From NCBI RefSeq assembly GCF_040939455.1, contig NC_134116.1, forward strand, positions 45,523,400 to 45,587,399: a stretch of DNA of 64,000 nt. The letters are read 5' to 3'. How positions within the stretch are numbered: position 1 is the stretch's first letter; every line of letters starts with the position of its first letter. Of this stretch, positions 1 through 13,560 are shown one piece after another. This stretch comes from Microcebus murinus (taxonomy: Eukaryota > Chordata > Mammalia > Primates > Cheirogaleidae). The position numbers were made by a program, and so were the translations under genes. Below the pieces are notes generated by a model. The model made no database searches. It was not told the origin of the DNA and was given only the letters and a program-made list of their open reading frames with translations.

Positions 1-3000
1 TTAATGGTGATATTAATGATGACAGGGTCATGGGACCAATTTACAATTACAATTAAAGTACTTATATTTCCAATAGGTTTGTGGCTTGATTAGTTAACTC
101 TTCCCTTGCTGATTGAAGTCAAGACAATTTTGCAGTTTCTCAGAGAAACTATTTTTATTGTCTGCATTCATCAAATTAACTAATACACTAATTGACTTGA
201 ACCATTTGTAAGTAGCCAGTGAAATTCTCAAGCAAAATTATTCTTAAGGGTGTGTGTGTATGTTTCTGCATGTGTATGTGTGTGTATTTTAAATAATAGA
301 CCTATAAATAGGAAAATTTGTTGAAGAAACTTTAAAAGTTTAAATACTATTTTTTAAATAGAAAAAGCACTGATATATTTTCGCAAGAAAGGCGTCTCAC
401 AATGCTTTCTATCAGTTGGGAAAAAAATCCAGAAGTCATTAGCTCTGGCCCAAAGCTACAGTCTAAAGAATAGGAACCTTTGTGTGAAATATATTCTATA
501 TGAATAAAATATTGTAACCTGAATATTGTAACCTGAGTTATAAAGACACTTCAAATATAAAGTTATATCTTCTTATACTATGACTTCACAGAAGTGTACA
601 AATGAATCCAAGGTTTGCCCCTGGGAAATATTTATTTATGAAAACCAATGGAAATGAAATTATATACTCTCTCTCTCTCCTTGTAATTTTATAGTAATTA
701 AGAAAAAAAAAAACCATAAAATTTAAGGTTAAGTATTTTCAAGTAAATAAGAGTGTTCCCTGGGACTTTTATGTAATTTCAATCTTAATGCATAAATCTA
801 GGGGAAAAAAACAAGTATAACATGGTAGAAAATGATCTCTCTAAACACACACACAAAGGCACGTGTGAGCACACACACCTACTATTAATTTATTTGTCTA
901 AAAAGTATTTTATATTTTTTGTCATGAATGCATAAGAAAGAGTGCAGGCATAAACTAATGTCAACGCCCATACCAATATCCATAATTACTGTTCATAAAA
1001 TATAAAGCATAAAACAGATATGACAATATAATACTCTACTTTGGCAGAATATATAACAGGCCCAATTCCTGTGTGCTGGTATAATGCAATTAAGTCATGC
1101 ACTTACAAAAAATGTTAGGAGAAAAATATATAATTACAGAATTGCTTTATGTAGTTTTAGATTGTATTTATCTTTTTTCAGCTTATTAGAAACATAAGAA
1201 AACCAGTCACTGGAAATAATACCAGCAGAGTAAAACAGAACCTTTTCGTTTGTTTGTTTTCTAGAAAAAACACAGTTGAAAATCAGATAATATTAACAGC
1301 AAGGCAATTCCTCAGTAGACTTCATGGTACTAAAATAGCTTGTTTTTGAATTATCTCACAATGAATCCTGAAACCATGGTTCTGATCATGGATTTTTACA
1401 CTTGATATTGAACATTCTGGAATTCAAATCACTTTGGAGGCCTGCATAGTATATTCAATAGTGTGCTCTTGGTCCATTGGACTAATAAACATATTGAAAG
1501 TAGTTAGATGCAGGGGAGCTGTTTAATTCCGTTTCTGGAATGCATGTTCCATTCATTCATCTGTGATTTTATTGCTTTAAAAATTACTGAGAGATTATAT
1601 GTGACTGAAAAGGAAATATCAATGAAATATAGTCTAAAATTGAGAAAATTGGGTGTTTGTATGCATAACATTACATCAATCAAGAGACGTATTATTGTTA
1701 GACATTGAGAACCATTTGAAATTGAGAACCAATTCTGAAATCCCACTATAATAAAATTTTAAGAAAGTTATATTAGAGACAAAATCATACACAGAAAATT
1801 TTAAGATACTTAGAAGTTTTTTCTGGCATTTTTTTGTCTCTAGAAGGTATGGTCTAAGTTGACAGCATTCACATAATTAAAATTATAGTACACAGTTTAA
1901 ACAATTTTTACTCTTTATATAATGAACTTAAATAATTTTTAGGAAGCAAATCCAGTTCTAACTATAAGAAAGATGTTAATATTTTAGGCAACAACTTACA
2001 ATATTTGGTAAATGCTTTACCAGTAACCTGCTGAGCGATATCCTAAATCCTTAGGAGTTTTAAATATTTCTGAATAGGGACTTTAAATATTTATAGTTGT
2101 TTTGTTAATTTAAAAAATCCTCATTTAAAACCAATACACATTGAATTCCCAGAGCAACTTTTTTTCTTTTTAAGATATGCTCATACAACTATATTTCACA
2201 ACTATATCAAGTAGTAAAATAGAAAGCTCAATTTACATTATGGACAGTTAGTGACAACAGTACTAAATGCAAATAAAATATGTATGATGTATATTAAAAT
2301 AACTTCAAATAAAATATTTTTAAATGTTCAAAAAGGTAGTTTTACAAAAGATAGAAACAATTCTAAATTTTCAGTTAGATGTAATGAAAAAATAAATTAC
2401 AAGATTTTAAATTGTTTACTTAAACTAATTAACACAAAGGCAGCTTTAAGGAAAGCAAGTATTCTCCTAATTATGCGCTACTTTGATTATCACTGTCTTT
2501 CCTTTAGAGCAGTTTTATGTATACACTGTACTAATCAACATTATTTCATTTTAGCAATATAAGGTAAATAATTACAAGGCCAAATATATGAGCTCATTCT
2601 CTCATGTTCCTGATGAGGTTCTTATAAGGCTTTTATATAAGATCTGTTAATTTTCCCCTTTCCCCTAAAACACATTTTAAATTTGTAATACACCCCTAGT
2701 TGTTTAATCTCCATTAATGTGTCATGTGCTAAACAAATTTAAGCAAGCACAAAATTTTGCATGTTTAGATTAATTAAATCATTAAGCCAGTAGTTGCTAT
2801 GCTGCAAATATCCATTTGGCCCTGTTGAATTTATTATCTAATATCTGTGGGAACTGATTAGCAGTTTTGCTCATTATTAAACTAAAATTGTTGCATAAAT
2901 CAAGGTCCTAAAACATTATTTAGCATGGTTGTTCCCTGAGCCATTTTTAACCTTTCTGGCTCAAATACTTCATTTAGTTTAAAAAAGATAAATATGTATT

Positions 3001-6000
3001 AATTTCTTGAGCATAATCTTGAATATAAACCATTACAATATTTAAACAATTTGATCTCAACGTGAGATTGTTCTTATATATCCTCTACATGCGCTTTCCA
3101 TTTAATATAAAGGTAACAACAGCAACAAAAAAGGAAAACAGAGAACAAAACTAGACTCTCTTTTGAGTAGCCATGGCTACCTATAGTACAAACTCTACCC
3201 ATGCTTCTTTTGTAGTATTTGAAAAGAGGTTACTTGGGAAAATTTAATCAAAGCAAAATTTTTTCTGATAATGCAATGAAATAATAAATAGTAGATAAGA
3301 GAGTTCTACCACATAGATTTCAAATATTTCTGTTAATTTTTAATAATTTGACACATTTAGTTAAGATAAAACAACAATCCAGTGATGGAGAACTTTATTG
3401 CCACATCCTTAAAAGTATTTGACTCATTCATTTAACATAAATGTAAAATTTCATAAAGAAAGATTTCAAATAGCAAATGTCTAGCAATATATGTTACATA
3501 GAGAAGAAATAAAAATATATATTTCTCAAACTTACATATAATGTAGGTGTTGTATGTACATATATCTATATTCTTATATTCTTGTGTGAATATCCATATA
3601 TATCCATGCATGCACACACACCATCTTATTTTCACTTCTGGCTTTCATTTTGTAAATTCAAGAATTTTCCTCAAAAAAGGGACAATGTTCAATTTGTTTA
3701 TGTATTCATAAAATAATCATTTATTAAGAAATGAGATAGAGAATATATAAGTTTACTGAAGGTTGGCATAAAAAATTTTCCCTGTTTGGATGAGGGAGCA
3801 TGTAATATTAATCATTTGTGCATGAAATAAAAGGAATTGCTACATCATATGGAATTAAATTTTGCATTTCTTAGATATCTTAAATATTGGATCAAAACAG
3901 TGTGACTTTCTTTTGAATCATGGAAATATATTCTTGTTTTTTGTAATGTATTATTGCATATTATTGTTACATGATCTTACTGATTAAAAATAAGTATTTA
4001 TTAATGTATATGAATGCAGTCTCTGACCTTGGGCATTTAATATGCGATCCAATGCATTTCTTTCAATTCTATTTATTCACCTCGAATGATTATAATCTTT
4101 CTTTTTCACTTACTTTACAGTGATGTTCATATCCTAGAAGACTCTTACAATCTTTGGAGAGTTTATATCTATTCTTTTCTCCCCCAAAAAGTAATGCTTC
4201 CTAGTTGTTAGCACCTTGTATGTAGAAATGTGATTATCAATAACTATTTATAAATTTATTGTAATTTATGCCACTAATAAGAAGAAGTTAACATATATTT
4301 TCTCTCTGGCACAAATATCCTGAATTCTTTTTTTCTTACTAGTTCTGTCATTGTTAATTGATTATAATTAAAAAGAAAATCTTCTCTCAAATTAGAAATC
4401 CTCTTCACAAAGTTAGTAGAGAAAGAAAACATTTTATTATCAAGTAAGTATTAAATCAGAATGTGATGTGCGTCATGAGCAATCCACTAAGAGACTGCAA
4501 AGGTATAAAGAAATCAGTCTACAAGTAAGATGATTTGATAAAACAATATGTCACATGTTGTTCAACCTAACTTTACTCAGTAATAGGGGTGACAATCGGT
4601 ATTAGTTCATTGGCTTTATCCAGAAGAAAAGCAAACTTCTCATGTCTTTAAGACAGGAGGTAGGTTTGCAACTTAGAGCAAGGTGCCTACAGAGTTAGAG
4701 TCCTACCCTCCCACAGGAACTGGGAATAGGAATGCTCTCTCTCTCTCTTGCTATTTACATGTCAAAGAGATTGTTCCCAGGTCCTTGAGAAAGACATTCA
4801 GAGGTCATAAAGCTGACAAAATGCCTATCTAGTTTTCAAGAGGGCTCCTAAGCTTCACTGTGTGTATGTGTGTGTGTGTATGTGAGGGGGGGGAGCAAAA
4901 ATATTTTATTTTTTTAAGTAAATGATCTAAGAAAAAGGAAATAGTAATTTCTTCCCTTATTTTCAACAAAGAGAATTAAGCCTCTTATTTTTAATTTTCT
5001 TTTGTCTTTAGCCCATCAATTGTTTGTTTAATACAAAGTAACCTCATGTTATCTTAATTTTGGGTGTCATAATCACTTATAATCTGTGGTCATCAGTATT
5101 TTATTCCCAGAGAACTATCTATTTTTCTTAAATTAAGATATTGGAATGGCATTTGCACATTTCCTTCACATACATTTTCCATCTGGACGATTTTTCAGAG
5201 AGCTGTGGTTGTTGGTTTTTTGCTCCTTGCCTTTGATTCAGAAAATTGTGTTCAAATATTGTGGTTGGCTAAGTAGAATACTGTCCTCCTGAGAATGTTA
5301 TGGGCATTCTGATCTCTCATATCACATGCCTTAGTCAAATTTTTTGACGTCAGAAAATGTTTTGCCTTGATGTATCACTTCTAAATTAGCTTAAATTTAG
5401 TGGAGCCCTATTTCCAAGTAGATATTTAGTGTAGTTTCATGATATGTTACATTAAAATAAATAATAATTGTTTCGCTTATGCCATACAATCTGTTGCCCC
5501 AAACACTATCATCTCTGAAAAAAAAAATGATTAAAAACTTTAAAGTACTTTATATATATAATAATAATAGTCCCTTCACGCTTCAAATCCTGATGAGTAT
5601 TATATAGATATGTAAAATATTTTGGTGTCATTTAGCAGAAAATTATTTACAGTTTGTAACAAATTATAAGTCCATTTCATCCTCTGAAATATTATTCTTT
5701 ATTTTTTTGTTTTCCAAATACAAACTTATAATTAAAAACAAAACAAAAACAAAAAGATTTTCCCCTTCCTACTGCAGAAAGCATATTACACATGGATATT
5801 TGCAATTGTACCATTGACTAATGCTTTCTGGGTATTAGAAAAATATTTTTTTTCTGGCTCTATGGCCAATTGTCAAATAATTTTCTTTTGTAAGGAAAAC
5901 CACCAAATATTTTAATGTTTTTCAGTGTTATAAATGAGTTTTTATGTACAGAATAATACACATGTGGCCATAAAGTAATATTCCTTACAAATATAGTGGC

Positions 6001-7468
6001 ATCTTTATTCAGTTTTAGACTGCTGGAGCTATATGAAAATCACTTTCCAGGGAAAGACTATGTATCACAGAAATTCTATTCCATATCTGTTTTTCCTCAG
6101 TTTATTTTTACAAATTCACATTTCAATTTATTACATTCCATGTCTGCCAGGCATATCATTATAATTCTGATGCAACATGTGAAAATCGAGTGCTGATTAA
6201 TATAACACCGTCAAAATTACCTTTTGTAATGACAAGAAAGGAAACCCTGAGGAAGGTGATCTTCAATCAAGGGTCTATATGTAAACCTTGGGTGCATAGA
6301 AACAGAGCACTTAAGATACCAAAAACTTACTGTGAAGTTTTATCAGCTCTTGACAAATACATTCAAATTTAGATAACATTTCAGAATCACTGACAAAGAT
6401 TTGAGGATACATGGTCCACTGGATTCAGGAAATACTACCTTTCCTTGGGCCTTCGTCATTGCTGTTATCCTTAACCGTAAGGTACAGTGGAAAGCAAATG
6501 TCCAGATAATGCTCATTTTGTATGTTAAATAATAGAAAAACAACTGAAATTATTTCTTTGCTATGTTCATTTTTTAAATTTTTTCCTTTCTCTGACGTTA
6601 AATTATCATATCTATCCATACATTTCACTTTCTAAGCAAACATTTTCATATAAAGTAGTCTTAACCATTGAATAAACAACTATTGTTTTACCTTCTTAAA
6701 TTCTTGTCATTATCTCCTTGTTCCATTTATTTTGAAGTTTTTGTTTGTCACTTTCCTAAAGTGTAGTTATAGAAAATTAAGCTGTATTTGCATCACAACA
6801 GACAAAATAGATAAAAATGAGAAAAAGTTCAAACAAACCAGTCAGAGTGAAACTATATGTATCTGGAATAAACAATATAAGAGATCCCATCCATGGAATA
6901 TCCTTTCTAATCTGGATTCTTAGAAGTAAGAAGAAAATCCCATAAAATAAAGAGAGATTACAATGTTTTTGAAAAGTGCTATATGTCCCTGCTATCAATG
7001 TAAATTCAGTTAATACCTTTTGCTTTTAACATCTTGAGCCAAAGACATATCAAATTTCAGCAGCACTGCATTCTGAAAAGTTCTGAACCATCAATTAACT
7101 ATTAAATATTGAGGCAGGAAAGCATTAAATAGAATATTTTAAATCCTTCCTTCCTCCCCAACCCTTATTGGAAGCTTAATACTGATCTCTGAGATTGATC
7201 ATAACACTTTACGAACAGCATCGTATTCTACTGAAATTGTGTTGTACATTTTTTGTGTCTTGTCCAACAATAAAGCACTGCTTAGTTGAGTGAATCTTGC
7301 CTTAATGATGAGGTTAGTCCAGTCACCTTCAGGATAGATAAATCTTTTATCATATTGTACTTATTTGTACTTCCATGTATTGAGAGGTACTACTACAGAC
7401 AGGCTCACATCAAATTTATACTTCCTGAAAGTCTCTCTGGGTAATGTGGAATCCATTACATAGTTGAC
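1..7468. other. Unique AT-rich non-coding DNA
   Basis: I recognise no gene and no clear interspersed repeat in this stretch. ORFs of 60-103 codons occur on both strands, but they overlap each other, have no family signature and are expected by chance in such AT-rich sequence. Small local features are short TG/CA runs near 250, 850 and 4860 and a 14-bp direct duplication at 508-535. A TAATTA-rich part near 2690-2960 is discussed under findings. Very old repeats beyond recognition by eye may be present. Confidence 0.6.
508..535. repeat. Two-copy 14-bp tandem duplication
   Basis: The unit aatattgtaacctg occurs twice head to tail with no mismatch. This looks like a simple replication-slippage duplication with no sign of function. 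Confidence 0.85.
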
Positions 7469-7933
7469 TAAGTGGTCCCCAACCTGTTTGTTACCAGAGA
7501 CTGCTCTCATGGAAGACAATTTTTCCATGCCACTGGGAGGAAATAGTTTTGGGATGATTCAAGAGCATTACATTTATAGTGCAGTCAAACCTATCTGCTA
7601 ATAATAATCTGTATTTGCTCCTGCTCCCCAGCACTAGGATCGTTACCTCATCTACACCTCAAATTATCAGGCATTAGTTTCTCTTAAGGAGCCCACAACC
7701 TAGATCCCACGCATGCACAGTTTACAGTAGGGTTTCCGCTACAATGAGAATCTAATGCTGCTGATGATCTGACAGGGGGTGGAGCTTATGCAGTGGTGCG
7801 ATCAATGGGAGTGGCTGTAAATACAGGTGAAGCTTCATTAGCCCGCCCACAGCTCAGTTACTGCTGTGTGGACTGGTACCTAACATGCCACAAGACCAGT
7901 ACCAGTCCACAACCTAGGGATTAGAGACTGCAG
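7469..7933 (+). mobile_element. hAT-like non-autonomous DNA transposon copy 1
   Basis: The left edge reads agtggtccccaacc and the right edge is roughly its complement (ttagagactgcag). This matches the terminal inverted repeat of an abundant mammalian MER-type hAT element ('cagtggtccccaacc ... ggttggggaccactg'). Internal landmarks shared with that family include a 'ggaagacaatttttccatg' block near 7512, a 'catcaggcattag' block near 7668, and a 'gaccagtaccagtcc' block near 7893. It carries no transposase and is heavily mutated. I am sure it is a DNA transposon of this type; I do not assign the exact family name. Confidence 0.75.
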
Positions 7934-10299
7934 GTCGACCTCACATAAGCAGCAGATAAATTTCTCTTTCCATTGGCATATTTCCAGTGAATACTTTTCT
8001 ATCAAGATTATCATGAGAACACACTTTATTTGTAATGTCCTAATTTGAAGTTTAAATGATGCAGGCATTTTTCTTTAATATTAGAAATTATTATATCATC
8101 TTATTTTCTCTCCAGTATGAGTACCCCCCTGCAATACTTTGTATTGAGATAACTAAACTATCAGAATTTTGCACTATTTCAATATTTTAAATCCTGTTGC
8201 CATTGCAGATCTTTTTTCCTGGCTTATTCAAAATTCATTGTTGTTAGATAATTACAAATTAAAATATGTTCTAGGCCGATTGCTATTCTGTCTGAGTCAA
8301 CTCTTCTTCCCTTGAAGCTTAAATCATAGCTGATCATTACTTGTTATATGCTAATTGATTTCTGTTAAATTTGGCTTCTTTTTGTGTTGCAGTAGATCAA
8401 ATCACTTGACAAGACTCCTAAAGTGAGATTTTGGTATTAGTTAGTTTTTTTTTTAAGATAGTTACCATCTGTGGGTAACTTTTGGTTTATATTGGCTTAA
8501 TTTTTCATACTGCTATTACTTTCAATGTGGTTCATCTTAAGGTAAATGCAATATTAGAAAAATTGAGATTTAAATGAGAAATATATTTTAGGCCAAGTGT
8601 GTTATTTACAAAATATTGGCATGAAAAGAGCTGTATAAAGCATATGAGATTCTGTAAACCAACATATCACAGTTGCTTTATTTTATGTACAAAACAACAA
8701 AGTTTAATATCAAAACAATTAGTAAACAAAAAATTGAATGATGGATTGATGACAATGCCTCCTGTTGGACATTAACACAACATTTCATATAATTTTTTAA
8801 CTGAAATAAATACAGAAAACAAATTTTTGGTTGATTTTCATAGACTAAGATTAACTTAATATTAAATCATGAAGAACAACTGAAGGACATATTATTTTTA
8901 ATATCAAATAAAAATCATCCATAGTTTTGGTGTAATTTTGTAATTTTTGGAATCATACCATGACAAAACCATGTTTTGGATTAGTATGGATACCGATATT
9001 TGAAAGGAAAAAGCTTTATGTTAGATTACATATTTTATTATATATTTAATGAAGGTAGAGTAAATCAATATAAGGAAATAGAGAAATAGAGCTACATGTA
9101 AAGAAAATCTTATATAATATTTTCACCTGGAGAGTTAGGTAAGGAAACATTCTTCCTTTTTTTAGATTTAGTTTTAGAATGTCTGAGTGTCAACTGGAAA
9201 AGCAAATATTAAGAAAGATTGTTTTCAACCTATACTATACCTGAGCAACAAATAACCAAACATTGAGAACAACTTTCACCAAAGAGTTGTATATTTCAAT
9301 TGACTTAACTTCCAATCATTTTCTGAAAATGGCAGTCATAGATATCATTTAGATTTTCTTAAAGGGATCCTCATTCTCTACTGAATGATGTGTGGATTTG
9401 TTGTCCCCAGAGCATTATTATTTTATAATCTGAATCTAATTTTCACTTGCTTGAATAGCCTAACAATTCATGGTTTAACATTAATTTAGATAACCTTTAA
9501 AAAGACTATCTCAATTTTATGATATATTATATTTAGAATATTAGTTGGAGTCATATTAATCATAATATTAATCATATTAAGAGCCTTTTTATAGATTTCA
9601 GAATTTCTTATCTAAGCCTTAAACATGAGCATTATCACATGCTAATTAAATAATCACTATGGAATGCAAATCTAATTTGGTTGGTTGATTGGTTGGTTTA
9701 AATAATATACACCTATGCAAATATATAGAAAACAGGAAACCTTAAAACAACACAAAACAAACTTACATGGCATCTACAGAAAATGACTGAGAATTTATTT
9801 TTCTTTTAGAGTTCCCCCTGTTTTTCCCATTAGACTATGAACTTTTGTGTGGACAAAATCAAGTTAACTCTGCTTTTAATCTGGCTTGTGAGGTATGTCA
9901 ATCAGTTCTTGACAGGACATAATATATTTGAGTCTTCCTTTTTAAATAGCTGTGTGAAATTTCCACAGTCACATAATCTCTCCAGATGTAAAATTACTTA
10001 GTTTGACTATAATATATATTCTCAGACTTTTTAATTTCTTAAATTATAAAGTTTTTCAATCAAGCACAGTATTATTTGGATTTAAAGCAGCTGTTGGAGT
10101 TGAAGACAGAGTTAGAGACCCAGAGCTCAGGCTGTTACTCTCCCAGGAACTAGCCTCTGTATCACTGTCACTACCACCTCCCTAAGGGACATCAGGTACT
10201 TTGAGCTCCTAGAAATCCATGGAGCTCTGATCTGCAAATTATGCCATCTACATGATTATCCCATACACTATTTTAAAATTAACATTTTTATATTCTCAT
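7934..10299. other. Unique AT-rich non-coding DNA
   Basis: No gene or clear repeat is recognised. A short GGTT/GATT run lies near 9678-9700. The segment near 10085-10195 is less AT-rich, but its only ORF has no family features. Confidence 0.5.
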
Positions 10300-10333
10300 G
10301 ATACCACTCTATAATTTTTTATAGAGTGGTATC
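10300..10333. other. Perfect 14-bp hairpin
   Basis: gataccactctata at 10300-10313 and its exact complement at 10320-10333 flank a 6-nt loop (attttt). The stem lies directly beside the tail end of an L1 fragment. It has no T-run or RNA gene context to mark it as a terminator or an ncRNA. Confidence 0.9.
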
Positions 10334-10339
10334 TATAAA

Positions 10340-10610
10340 TTATTTAATTTAATTTTTAGTTGACACATGAATATTATACACATTTATAGGGTACATAGTG
10401 ATGTTTCCATACATATTATATATGATCATAGGGTAATTAACATATCCATCATCTCAAACATTTATCATTTCTTTGTGTTGGACACATTCAATATTCTCTT
10501 TTTAACTATTTGAAAGTATATATTATTGTTAACTACAGTCATCCTACAGTAGTATGGAACACTAGACCTTATTTCTCTTACCTAGCTGATAATTTTATTA
10601 TAATTAAAGA
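10340..10610 (-). mobile_element. Truncated L1 3' UTR (older L1)
   Basis: On the minus strand this reads as the 3' UTR of an older primate/eutherian L1. Landmarks are 'gaggtgatgga'-like, 'acatcactatgtaccctata' and 'catgtgtcaactaaaaatt', with the tail at the left edge. It contains no ORF2 sequence, so the copy is 5'-truncated to a few hundred bases. Subfamily (L1MA/L1PB type) is inferred from memory of the 3' UTR. Confidence 0.7.
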
Positions 10611-12540
10611 ACTTCGCAGAATATATTGCTTTATTTCAAGTGCACTGGTTCTAACTAATCTAAGTTAGAAAATATAAGTATGTTGAAAGAGATATATAGA
10701 CATAGAAACATTTTATTTATAAGTTGTATATTCAGTAACTTCAATTAATTGGGTTTAAAGACTACGACATGTTCATTTTTTTTCCAAACTAGGTGAGAGA
10801 TACCCAACTACTAAAGCAACATTTCTCGATTTAAGTAAAAGTGAACATTTAATATAACATACCCATTTAAAAAGAACAAAAGCCAAAAGGAAATATAGAA
10901 ATCTTTCAGAAGTATTCATTATTAAGAAACTTAAACTCAACTTTTTCTGTTCTTTTTTTGTAAAACAATGGAAAACTTTTTTAAAAGTTCCCATAACAAT
11001 AGAGTTAAAATTCCCCTGGAAAAATATGATTTTTCTCTGTAATTTTGTCATTTCAAGATACTCTCTGTGTTAGAATACCAAACCACACAATTACCAACCT
11101 ATATCATACAGTCAGCTGTATTAAATTCCATAAATTATATTCAAGAAAAGAACGTGTTTTATCAGTTTGAAATACAATCCTCAGGGATTTTATCTGGGAT
11201 ATCTTTCTCCAGTGGACATAGAAATAAATGAAAAAGTATAATAGATTTTAGTGCAAGGAATATATTTAGAAATTTCCCTATGCACACATTTTCATTTTAT
11301 TTTAATTTTTAACAATTTAAATAAGTATATGAAGTGTGTATGAACCCCCCCCCAACACACACATATATGAGGTTCTGTCCTTTCCGTGCAAAATAAAGTA
11401 AAAAGTAATAACAGTAAAAGCCGATGGGCAAAAATTGATTCATAAATGAGATGGTGGCATTCATCTCAACGCTCTTATTGGAAACCTAAATCTCAGTAAA
11501 TTTGTAGCCTAAGGATACAATGGGCTTAAAGGATTTCTGTCTCTGAAGAAAAATTAGAAGGCCTTTGAGGTAAGGTAAATGGAAAAGGTTGTTTGGGCAA
11601 ATGTGGAGCTCTAGCACTATTAAATGTTAAGCACCATCAGGGGGTATCTCAGTCATTAACAAGAGTGGCATGTGGGAGATTGTTTCAAGCAGGAGAAAAA
11701 TTATAGATGGCTATGTGAAGGTGGCCCAATGCCATAGGGAAATTCTGTCAAGCAAGAAATGATGTTTTACAAAGTTATTGTTAAGAAGTGAAGAGATTGT
11801 GGTCAGTTTCTCCCTCTCTTTGCCCAGTCTCCTCAAATATCAAAGAGCAAGATAGGCACAAGATACAGGGAGCAGGGGAGACATCTCAGAGGTGCATCGC
11901 AGTCAGCCAAAAACATGAGGGCCACTAAACATGAAAGAGTTCAAGAAGGATTATACTCCAGCAGTTTAGCAGTCTTGATTGACAGTGTTTTACTGGGTTT
12001 GAAAGTTAGTTAGTTTCATGCATGATTTTATAATCTCCAAGACTTTTTAAAAGTTTTTTTTATGATATTGCAAGTTAATTTCTGTTGTATTGCTGCAATA
12101 TTCTTTCCCATGAGAAGGGATCATTTAGGAACTGATTGAGGGAATTTGTTTCTGACCACATTAGAAAGCTGAACACCACATACACACACAGACTACACAC
12201 AGGCAGCTACTTTCACATAGCACTAGGCCATCCATCTGACAATTCTGAGAAATACCCTGAGGTTCAGAGCTATGAAAGAAGACATCGATGTTCTCCCAGC
12301 TGGAAGCATGTAGTAAGATAGCAGTTACCTAAGTTTCATGGGTACCAAGGTGAGTTTACCTTTAGAGTACTAACAAAACATTGCCTTTGGATGTTCCTTA
12401 AAGAATTGCTTAAAAGATGGTGGCCAATGAAGATGATATCTGAGACTTTTTAAAATTTAATATGGTGTTCTTTTTGATTACATTCTAACTTGTTTTGACA
12501 TATATATTCTGAGTAATGATACATTAATTTTTTTTTCTTT
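10611..12540. other. Unique non-coding DNA
   Basis: No repeat family is recognised. The only long ORF (10773-11051, minus) is Lys/Phe/Leu-rich with no domain and is probably chance. Around 11400-12350 the DNA is somewhat less AT-rich and contains an AAG|gtgagt splice-donor match at 12347-12355; see findings. Confidence 0.5.
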
Positions 12541-12645
12541 TAGATTTAGTATTTTTTTTAATTTTTTTTAATTTTGGCATATTATGGGGGTACAGATTTT
12601 AAGGTTTCAATAAATGCCCATTTACCCCCCTCCCCCCAATTTTAC
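12541..12645 (-). mobile_element. L1 3' end scrap
   Basis: The segment 'ttttggcatattatgggggt' followed by 'tttcaataaatgcccattta' and a C-rich run is nearly identical to the tail of the L1 at 27.9 kb. On the minus strand it is the terminal ~90 bp of a lemur-type L1 3' UTR with its poly-A at the left. It is an extremely 5'-truncated insertion. No clear TSD is seen, because the flanks are T-rich. Confidence 0.8.
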
Positions 12646-12899
12646 TATCAATCTTTCCTTTGAATGAGTTATATTTATCTAGCCAGGGAATTAGTAATAT
12701 AGTTCAGTCAATAAAATCAGTTAACTATAAAAACAACAAGAAAAAGTGTTGATAACATGTTGAGTCTTTTTAAATCTATTTTTAGAAGTAACATTATATT
12801 AGCCAAGAACTTTGAATTTATTTCTAGACTTGCAACATAAAATTTCCAGTCATGGGAATATTGTGTAATAATATTATAGAAGATATTTTAGTGCCATAA
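12646..12899. other. Short unique AT-rich spacer
   Basis: No repeat family or gene is recognised between the L1 scrap and the LTR-like fragment. The sequence is plain AT-rich DNA. Confidence 0.5.
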
Positions 12900-13195
12900 T
12901 ATTTTGGAGCTCCTCCAATTTTGAGGTGAAGTACATTTCACCACAAAGTGAATCTAGGAGTGCCATGTCTCTGGCTTGGGCCAGTGAGGTGTTAGCAAAT
13001 GTGGTGCAAGCAGAGGCTTGACAAGTGTTTGCACATTGAGTCCTTCCAGGCTTTGCTGCATGAACCTGAGACTTCAGTTAAAGTTGCCTGGGACAGCCTT
13101 CGGCAGGAAGAGAGGTACAACCATTCCAGCCACATGGCTGAGCCCAGAGCCCCGCCGATACCGCATCAGGCAAACAAACAGGTGCACTTTTAGAT
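12900..13195 (+). repeat. Possible ancient LTR-like repeat
   Basis: The order of blocks resembles an old, common mammalian LTR-like repeat whose name I cannot fix. The blocks are 'ccagtgaggtgttagcaaa', 'gcaagcagaggcttgacaag', 'tgtttgcacattg' and 'gccacatggctgagcccaga'. Two overlapping ORFs cross this part (12999-13193 and 13018-13281) but neither shows a known domain. An exon cannot be excluded from sequence alone, but the repeat reading is more likely. Confidence 0.4.
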
Positions 13196-13327
13196 CTGCT
13201 TTTCTCAGAAATGCATATGATCTCATAGTGATTACTTTCTTCCAAAAAGTGTTGCTTAGATTGAAAATGAGAATCAATTAAAATAATGTGTAATTTAATC
13301 TCTGAATTTTAGCTAATGTGTTTATGA

Positions 13328-13329
<2 letters not shown>

Positions 13330-13376
<47 letters not shown>
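13330..13376. repeat. (TG)n microsatellite
   Basis: An uninterrupted dinucleotide array of about 23 TG units. It is a likely length polymorphism, and no gene context is seen. Confidence 0.97.
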
Positions 13377-13377
<1 letters not shown>

Positions 13378-13560
13378 CTATTGCATATTGTTATTCTGGT
13401 CCTCTGATATTTTTCATTTTTTCAAATGTATTGTTATTAATCTGAATAAGTTGGTCTAATCTGTCATTATGCTGGTACTTTTTCTACTTTTAGTTCATTT
13501 ATGTTTGTTTCTCCATGAATCAATTGCAGAATCTTAATAAAGGAATCAAGACATTATCGA

